A DNA stretch of 11,488 nucleotides from Deltaproteobacteria bacterium. Lineage in GTDB: Bacteria; Desulfobacterota; Syntrophia; Syntrophales; UBA5619. The position numbers and the translations under genes are program-made. Shown here one piece after another: positions 5,849-11,488 of this stretch (position 1 is its first letter; each line of letters starts with the position of its first letter). Under the pieces are notes generated by a model. The model was not told the DNA's origin. It did not search any database and saw only the letters and a program-made list of their open reading frames with translations. The stretch spans positions 1-11,488 of the forward strand of contig JAMDBG010000086.1 in NCBI GenBank assembly GCA_023487865.1, read 5' to 3'.

Positions 5849-7528
5849 TCACCCTTTACTCACCCCGTCCTTGATCCTTTTCACATGACCGCGGCCCAGC
5901 CCCTTCACTTCGCAGCCGAGTTCGAAATACCGGCGGATCTGCGCGTCGTTGAGGATACCGAAGCAATCGATGATGGCGACGGGGCGCCCGGTCATTTTGA
6001 TGACCTTGCCCGGATCGAGCTTCAGGTAGGCATGGTGCCGGACGGCCAAAACCACCGCATCGGCCCCCTTCAGGGCATCCGTGAGGTTGGATTGGACCCT
6101 GGTTTCGGTCAGCTTGTCCTGATTCCTGAAGAAGCGGGCCCAGGAATGGCCCGGGGCGGGATAGGTCTCCTGCTTTTCCAGCTCCCACCAGTGCCTGACG
6201 TAGGGGTCGTGAACGCCGATCTCGGCGCCCATCTCCGTCAGTTTTCGCACGAGGGCTTCAGAGCCGCTGTAGCGGGTGTCCCCCACGTCCTCACGGTAGG
6301 AGGCGCCCAGGATAACCACCTTTGAGGCGGCAACGATCTTCCCCATGTTCCGGAGGGCGTCCCGGACGAGCTCGGCCGCGTGAAGGGAGCGCGTGTCGTT
6401 GATATCGATCGCCAGCGGGGTGATCTTGAAGATGTCGTCGTCGAAGCCCATCAGGGTCTGGTACGACCAGACACCCAATCCCCCGTCCTTGGGAAGGCAG
6501 TAGCCTCCGATGCCGGGGCCGGGGAAGATCATGTTGCTGTGTGTCGGGCGGACCTTGATCGCCTGGATCACCTTGATCAGATCCACGCCGTTCCGTTCGG
6601 CAAAGAGGCTCCATTCGTTCAGGAAAGCGAGGATCGTCGCCCGGTAGGAGTTCTCCACGATCTTGCAGGTCTCACTCTCGATCGGGCGGTCGAGGACCGT
6701 CAGAGGGAATTTCTCCACGTTGAGGATCTGGGTGAGGAAGGTCCGGACCCGCTCGCGGGCGCTGTCGTTGATCCCGCTGCAGACCCGCCAGAAGTCGCGG
6801 ATGGATGCCACATACTCCCGTCCCGGCATGACGCGCTCATAGGAGTGGGAGAGGAGCGGATCGGAGGTGATGCCACGCTTTTCGAAGGCCTTTTTCATGA
6901 TCGGATAGGCGACGTTTTCCGTCGTTCCCGGGTGGACGGTCGTTTCGATGAGGACAAGGCAATCGGGATTGATCCTCTCACCGATCACCTTCAGGCTCTC
7001 TTCCAGGGCGGCGATCTCCGCGTGGCCCTGGCGGCAGTTCCCCAGGGCCTCCTTGAAGTAGTCGCACTGGACATCCACAACGACCACATCGGCAAGGCTG
7101 AGGGCCTCATAGGTGAAAGTGGCGATCAGGGTCTTTTTCTCATTGACGCATCGGGCGATAAGAGGCGCCACCTCGGGGTCTTCCGATTCCACGGGGGCGA
7201 CGCCGCGGTTCAGATAGGGGATCTTCCAGAAAGAACGAGAGGAGGGGCGCTGCATCCCGATGACGAATTTGTTCGGCTTGCCGGTCTTCTTGTCGACCGA
7301 ATCGGCGACGACCCCGGCCATGACCGCCCCGACAAAGCCGACGCCCATGACAACGACGATCTCCCGTTTTTTCCTGCGCTGGAAGGCGACAAGGGCCTTT
7401 AAGCGGGCAAGTTCTTTTTCATAGTCTTCCGGCCTGGGAAGGGGAAAGGATTCGCCGTTCGGAGAAACGGAGAAAGTTGAATCCTGAGTATTGCGCTTTG
7501 GATTGCGGATTGCCTTTTTTGGGGTCAT
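5849..7528 (-). CDS. UDP-glucose/GDP-mannose (UDP-ManNAc) dehydrogenase family protein, unusually long
   Basis: A 559-residue NAD-dependent enzyme that would oxidise C6 of a nucleotide sugar to a uronate. Seen in order: a charged, helical N-terminal extension (residues 1-55), the Rossmann motif GVGFVG (62-67), ADVVVVDVQ, IETTVHPGTTE, HSYERVMPGREY, the middle domain ETCKIVENSYRATILAFLNEW, the catalytic-cysteine motif GGYCLPKDGG (Cys344), and the third domain with VVILGASYREDVGDTRYSGSE. The KIVENSYRA and GGYCLPKD forms resemble WecC-type UDP-N-acetylmannosamine dehydrogenases more than UDP-glucose enzymes. The usual length is about 430 residues; the excess comes from the N-terminus and an insert after the Rossmann motif (about residues 75-115). 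There is no in-frame ATG, GTG or TTG between 7528 and the Rossmann strand, so the extension is probably translated; GAGGAGG (7540-7546) lies 11 nt upstream. It suggests envelope polysaccharide synthesis. Confidence 0.88.
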   Translation of the reverse strand: MTPKKAIRNPKRNTQDSTFSVSPNGESFPLPRPEDYEKELARLKALVAFQRRKKREIVVVMGVGFVGAVMAGVVADSVDKKTGKPNKFVIGMQRPSSRSFWKIPYLNRGVAPVESEDPEVAPLIARCVNEKKTLIATFTYEALSLADVVVVDVQCDYFKEALGNCRQGHAEIAALEESLKVIGERINPDCLVLIETTVHPGTTENVAYPIMKKAFEKRGITSDPLLSHSYERVMPGREYVASIRDFWRVCSGINDSARERVRTFLTQILNVEKFPLTVLDRPIESETCKIVENSYRATILAFLNEWSLFAERNGVDLIKVIQAIKVRPTHSNMIFPGPGIGGYCLPKDGGLGVWSYQTLMGFDDDIFKITPLAIDINDTRSLHAAELVRDALRNMGKIVAASKVVILGASYREDVGDTRYSGSEALVRKLTEMGAEIGVHDPYVRHWWELEKQETYPAPGHSWARFFRNQDKLTETRVQSNLTDALKGADAVVLAVRHHAYLKLDPGKVIKMTGRPVAIIDCFGILNDAQIRRYFELGCEVKGLGRGHVKRIKDGVSKG

Positions 7529-7679
7529 AGTGTTTTGAGCCTCCTCACAAGAGTGTTATTCTTTTTTGATGTTGATACCGCTCCCTGTCCCGGGGAAAAA
7601 GGAGCTGAAGTTCGATCCCCGATTTCAGGGCACCGACGAAGCCGGGGCGACACGGAACGCGATGAAATACTTCTCGGGC
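7529..7679 (-). other. 151-nt gap between pyrG and the sugar dehydrogenase, no gene recognised
   Basis: Apart from the ribosome-binding site GAGGAGG at 7540-7546 I recognise no functional element. On the minus strand one frame that is closed at 7625 reads YFIAFRVAPASSVP just past the pyrG stop, which looks protein-like but has no start of its own. A weak GCTCC/GGAGC stem around CCCCGGGACA is not followed by a U-tract. No good sigma-70 promoter is visible, so the dehydrogenase may be transcribed from further upstream. Confidence 0.4.
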
Positions 7680-9281
<1,602 letters not shown>

Positions 9282-9315
9282 GGTGACTCCCTGAAATGAT
9301 AAATGTCTCTAATGA

Positions 9316-10992
9316 TCAACGGACGTTCTCTCTGATCAGTCCGGCAATGACCTCCGCCGGTTCGCCGAGGAGGATCGCGACCGGAACCTTCCCGAGCTCC
9401 CGCTCATCCCAGGGCAGATTGTACTCCTGGATGAGGTCGCGGATATCGTTCACCCGCTCGCCCAGGATCTCCTTGCGCTCCCATACGGAGAGAGCCTCGT
9501 TGAAGTTTACGTGGATCAGCAGGAGATGCCGGACCAGATCGTCTCCGCCTAAAAGCGGGATGATGATCAACGGCGCGCCGTCTGACTTTCCCCGACCCAC
9601 ATAGATATGGCCGGAGGCGACAATGCCCTTTTTCGTCCCCATCAGGCGCCCCGATGTCTCGGCACGCGATCTCATCGCCGCGGAAATGCCTCCCCGGCCG
9701 GCGATGGCGATCGTGGCCTCTTCCCCCGGCTTTCCCTCGGCGTCCAAATGGTTGATCGTATAGAGGGTATAACCGTTGATGGCGGCCACCGCCCTCTGGA
9801 GCACGCTGACAGCCGTTACATTGGTGCTCAGGAGCGACCTTGCCGAGAAAGCCAGTTCACCGAGCAGGTCGAAGATGACTCCCTTGAGCGGCGTCTCCTT
9901 CCGGCTGGTCCCCACCGTGACTGTCTTGGCCGGATGCCGGATGGCGTCGATCGGACGGGAGAGTTCATCCACGGCATGGCCGAGCGTCTCGTCCAGAAGG
10001 TCGATCGGCGAGGTTGTACCCGCCGTAAGGAAATCGCGCCGGAAATCTTCCAGGGGAAGTTTCCCGGACGCATATTTCAAAAGCAGGATCAGGTCGGAGA
10101 TCGTCCTGACGCCGGTCAGGGAGAAAGCGCCGCTGCACCTGAGCCGGTTGAAGCGGACCGTGAAATCGTTCACGAGACGGCGGAGCCGACCGTCGGCGAT
10201 GCTCTCGAAGAGGGTCATATGACGCCTGGTCTGTTCCACCATAACCAGGTTGAGGTGGCTCTTGAATTCCCGCAGGAACAGGGCCTCCTCGTCGATGCCG
10301 CAGGCGGCGAAATACCCGAAGAGATGGCCGGCCACGGTGTTGAGGATCACGGGAATCGGCATCGGCGCCTTCGGAATGGGGATCACCGCATCGGCAATCG
10401 CATCGAAACGGGTCTCTCCTTCATCGGCAAAGACGACCACGCCGGATTTGTGGGCCTTGAAGATCGCCGTATCCTTGACGACGTCCCCGGTCACCGCCTC
10501 CGTATTTCCCGCGGCGCAGACAATGATCAGCGGTTCGGCGGACAGATCGATATGCTTCTTGTTCTCGATCACGTCGGATGAGATCGTCTTGTAGCAAAGC
10601 TCGCTCAGCTTGATCCGGATCTCATCGGCCGCCGCTTTGTTCGGCCCGCTCCCCACGACCGCCCAGTACCGTTTATGCCTCGCCGTCTTCTCCACGGCAA
10701 GGCGGATCCGCTCCTGCCCGGCGAGGACCTTGCGCATCAGCTCCGGCGTCTGCTCGAGCCGGCGGAGCTCCACCGCGACCCGTTCGGCGGAGAGGGTCCC
10801 AAGGATCCGGGCCAGAAAGAGGGCGAGCAGATGGCCGGCAATGATCTGGGAGTAGAAGGCCTTGGTCGAGGCAACGGCCATCTCGATGTCCCGGCCGTCG
10901 GAGGTGTAAAAGACACCGTCGGCCTTGGTCGTGATATCGGACTGGCGACGGTTCACGACGGCGATCACATAAGCGCCCCGCTCCGCAGCCAT
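9316..10992 (-). CDS. GlmS-like SIS-domain protein, C-terminal part with long extension; continues the next entry across a lesion
   Basis: The frame from ATG 10992 gives 558 residues, but the ATG has no ribosome-binding site and lies inside a conserved helix, so this is the 3' part of the gene whose 5' part is at 10965-11488. Residues 1-60 (MAAERGAYVIAVVNRRQSD, DGRDIEMAVASTKAFYSQ) are the second half of the first sugar-isomerase (SIS) domain of a GlmS-type protein. Residues about 108-235 form the second SIS domain (VVGSGPNKAAADEI, SDVIENKKHIDL). GlmS would end shortly after this with its DxPRNLAKSVTVE tail; here that tail is missing and about 310 residues follow, including GRGGISAAMRSR and IYVGRGKSDGAPLIIIPL, which I do not recognise. 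The missing tail argues against ordinary glucosamine-6-phosphate synthase; a related aminotransferase, isomerase or regulatory SIS protein is likely. Confidence 0.75.
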   Translation of the reverse strand: MAAERGAYVIAVVNRRQSDITTKADGVFYTSDGRDIEMAVASTKAFYSQIIAGHLLALFLARILGTLSAERVAVELRRLEQTPELMRKVLAGQERIRLAVEKTARHKRYWAVVGSGPNKAAADEIRIKLSELCYKTISSDVIENKKHIDLSAEPLIIVCAAGNTEAVTGDVVKDTAIFKAHKSGVVVFADEGETRFDAIADAVIPIPKAPMPIPVILNTVAGHLFGYFAACGIDEEALFLREFKSHLNLVMVEQTRRHMTLFESIADGRLRRLVNDFTVRFNRLRCSGAFSLTGVRTISDLILLLKYASGKLPLEDFRRDFLTAGTTSPIDLLDETLGHAVDELSRPIDAIRHPAKTVTVGTSRKETPLKGVIFDLLGELAFSARSLLSTNVTAVSVLQRAVAAINGYTLYTINHLDAEGKPGEEATIAIAGRGGISAAMRSRAETSGRLMGTKKGIVASGHIYVGRGKSDGAPLIIIPLLGGDDLVRHLLLIHVNFNEALSVWERKEILGERVNDIRDLIQEYNLPWDERELGKVPVAILLGEPAEVIAGLIRENVR

Positions 10993-11488
10993 GGCAACGG
11001 CACGGCGACGGCCGCCGTTCCGTGACCGATGACGACGATCCTCCGGATCGCCCCGCCGGTCAAGGCCTCCCTGATCCTTTCGGGAACGATGTCCTCTCCG
11101 AGATTGAAAACGACTTTTTCCCCCTCCCGATCCTGCTGAATGCGGTACCTGCCGCGCAGGGTCTTCCGGACGGAGAGAGCCGATTCGGTGATCTCCTTGA
11201 GAAAGTAATGGGGGTAACTGCCCCGATCGATATCCCTTGTGGTGATCTCCGCCTTCCGGATGTCCTTCTCGTCCAGCGGCAGCGGAGTCCCGTCATAGTA
11301 CAGACCCTTGATGCCCCCGATGCCGCCCGGAGAATCCTGATTGAGGATGAAGATCTGGCCGATCGTTTCCGGCTGCTCGGGACGGGAGGGTTTCTCGCCG
11401 TCCATCTTGACGAAGTGGGGAGTCTCCTCCACCAGGCCGTAGAGTTCCGAGGAGAAGAGATACCTGTCGGGAGCGATCCCGACATAAA
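10965..11488 (-). CDS. GlmS-like SIS-domain protein, upstream part (5' end outside window, 3' end frameshifted)
   Basis: The frame is open from the right edge (first complete codons read YVGIAPDRYLFSSELYGLVEE) to a stop at 10965-10967; GTG 11432 is internal, not a start. RYLFSSELYGLVEETPHFVKMDGEKP fits the end of a class II glutaminase domain of GlmS type. The linker region YPHYFLKEITESALSVRKTLRGRYR matches the GlmS signature HFMLKEIxEQP. IRRIVVIGHGTAAVA begins the first SIS domain (GlmS: CGTSYxxG). After GTAAVA the frame reads unconserved PLPWLRSGALM and stops, while the continuing SIS sequence appears in another frame from 10992. The sugar-phosphate loop of GlmS (SQSGETADT) is found in neither frame. 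The catalytic N-terminal Cys of the glutaminase domain lies outside the window. It heads the minus-strand block seen here. Confidence 0.75.
   Translation of the reverse strand, partial: YVGIAPDRYLFSSELYGLVEETPHFVKMDGEKPSRPEQPETIGQIFILNQDSPGGIGGIKGLYYDGTPLPLDEKDIRKAEITTRDIDRGSYPHYFLKEITESALSVRKTLRGRYRIQQDREGEKVVFNLGEDIVPERIREALTGGAIRRIVVIGHGTAAVAVPLPWLRSGALM
10993..11012 (-). other. Lesion point in the GlmS-like gene (deletion plus frameshift, or assembly collapse)
   Basis: Two near-identical 9-mers, GGCAACGGC (10993-11001) and GGCGACGGC (11004-11012) on the plus strand, meet here. The minus strand reads GTAAVA in the upstream frame and RAVAMAAERGAY in the downstream frame across the same bases. 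The two frames differ, and about 50 residues expected between them in GlmS-type SIS domains are absent. Slippage or recombination between the similar 9-mers, or a collapsed assembly, would explain it. Confidence 0.6.

Noticed and set aside
5816..7402. Long plus-strand open frames opposite the sugar dehydrogenase
   Set aside because: They are antisense shadows of a GC-rich gene with clear family motifs; their translations are rich in D, G, H and R with no recognisable domain.
9607..10581. 324-codon plus-strand frame opposite the GlmS-like gene
   Set aside because: No domain or ribosome-binding site is evident, and the minus strand carries SIS-domain motifs over this stretch.
10965..10992. Programmed ribosomal frameshift in the GlmS-like gene
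   Set aside because: No slippery heptamer or downstream pseudoknot is apparent, and shifting frame would not restore the roughly 50 missing residues.
11060..11485. Minus-strand frame of 141 codons at the right edge
   Set aside because: It is rich in S, R and P and overlaps the frame carrying the GlmS linker motif YPHYFLKEI, so it is a shadow.

Overview
The window looks like ordinary chromosomal DNA of a GC-rich anaerobic bacterium. The gene types (iron-sulfur old-yellow-enzyme family protein, stand-alone GMP synthetase ATPase subunit, DUF1846 protein, giant GlmS-like SIS protein) and an intergenic repeat of a type I recall from deltaproteobacterial genomes suggest Desulfobacterota, perhaps near Syntrophales. 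That placement is an inference with no marker gene behind it.

Layout. Bases 1-4704 carry five plus-strand genes: the 3' end of an old-yellow-enzyme-like flavin oxidoreductase; then, after a 147-nt gap holding a MITE/REP-like repeat, a tight run of an MFS transporter, a small FMN-binding split-barrel (PPOX) protein, a DUF523 (TudS-like) + DUF1722 (YbgA) fusion, and a DUF1846 protein. Bases 4814-11488 carry minus-strand genes which, in transcription order, are a GlmS-like SIS protein (open at the right edge and broken by a lesion near 11000), pyrG, a long nucleotide-sugar dehydrogenase, and the ATP pyrophosphatase subunit of GMP synthetase. The two blocks converge on a perfect 14-bp hairpin at 4730-4779.

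How the genes may work together. The minus-strand block groups enzymes of nucleotide amination (CTP, GMP) with sugar-nucleotide or amino-sugar enzymes, so it is probably a housekeeping and envelope-precursor operon. The plus-strand run may be a small translationally coupled unit linking an importer or exporter to a flavin protein and a putative Fe-S desulfidase; its substrate cannot be read from the sequence.

Most worth a second look: the GlmS-like gene, which appears to lack about 50 residues including the sugar-phosphate-binding loop and changes frame at the same point, and which carries a roughly 310-residue C-terminal extension foreign to GlmS; a 17-bp perfect inverted match between the very first bases and 392-408; the repeat at 428-521; and the variant cysteine layout of the DUF523 domain. 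I found no CRISPR array, RNA gene, transposase or phage gene.
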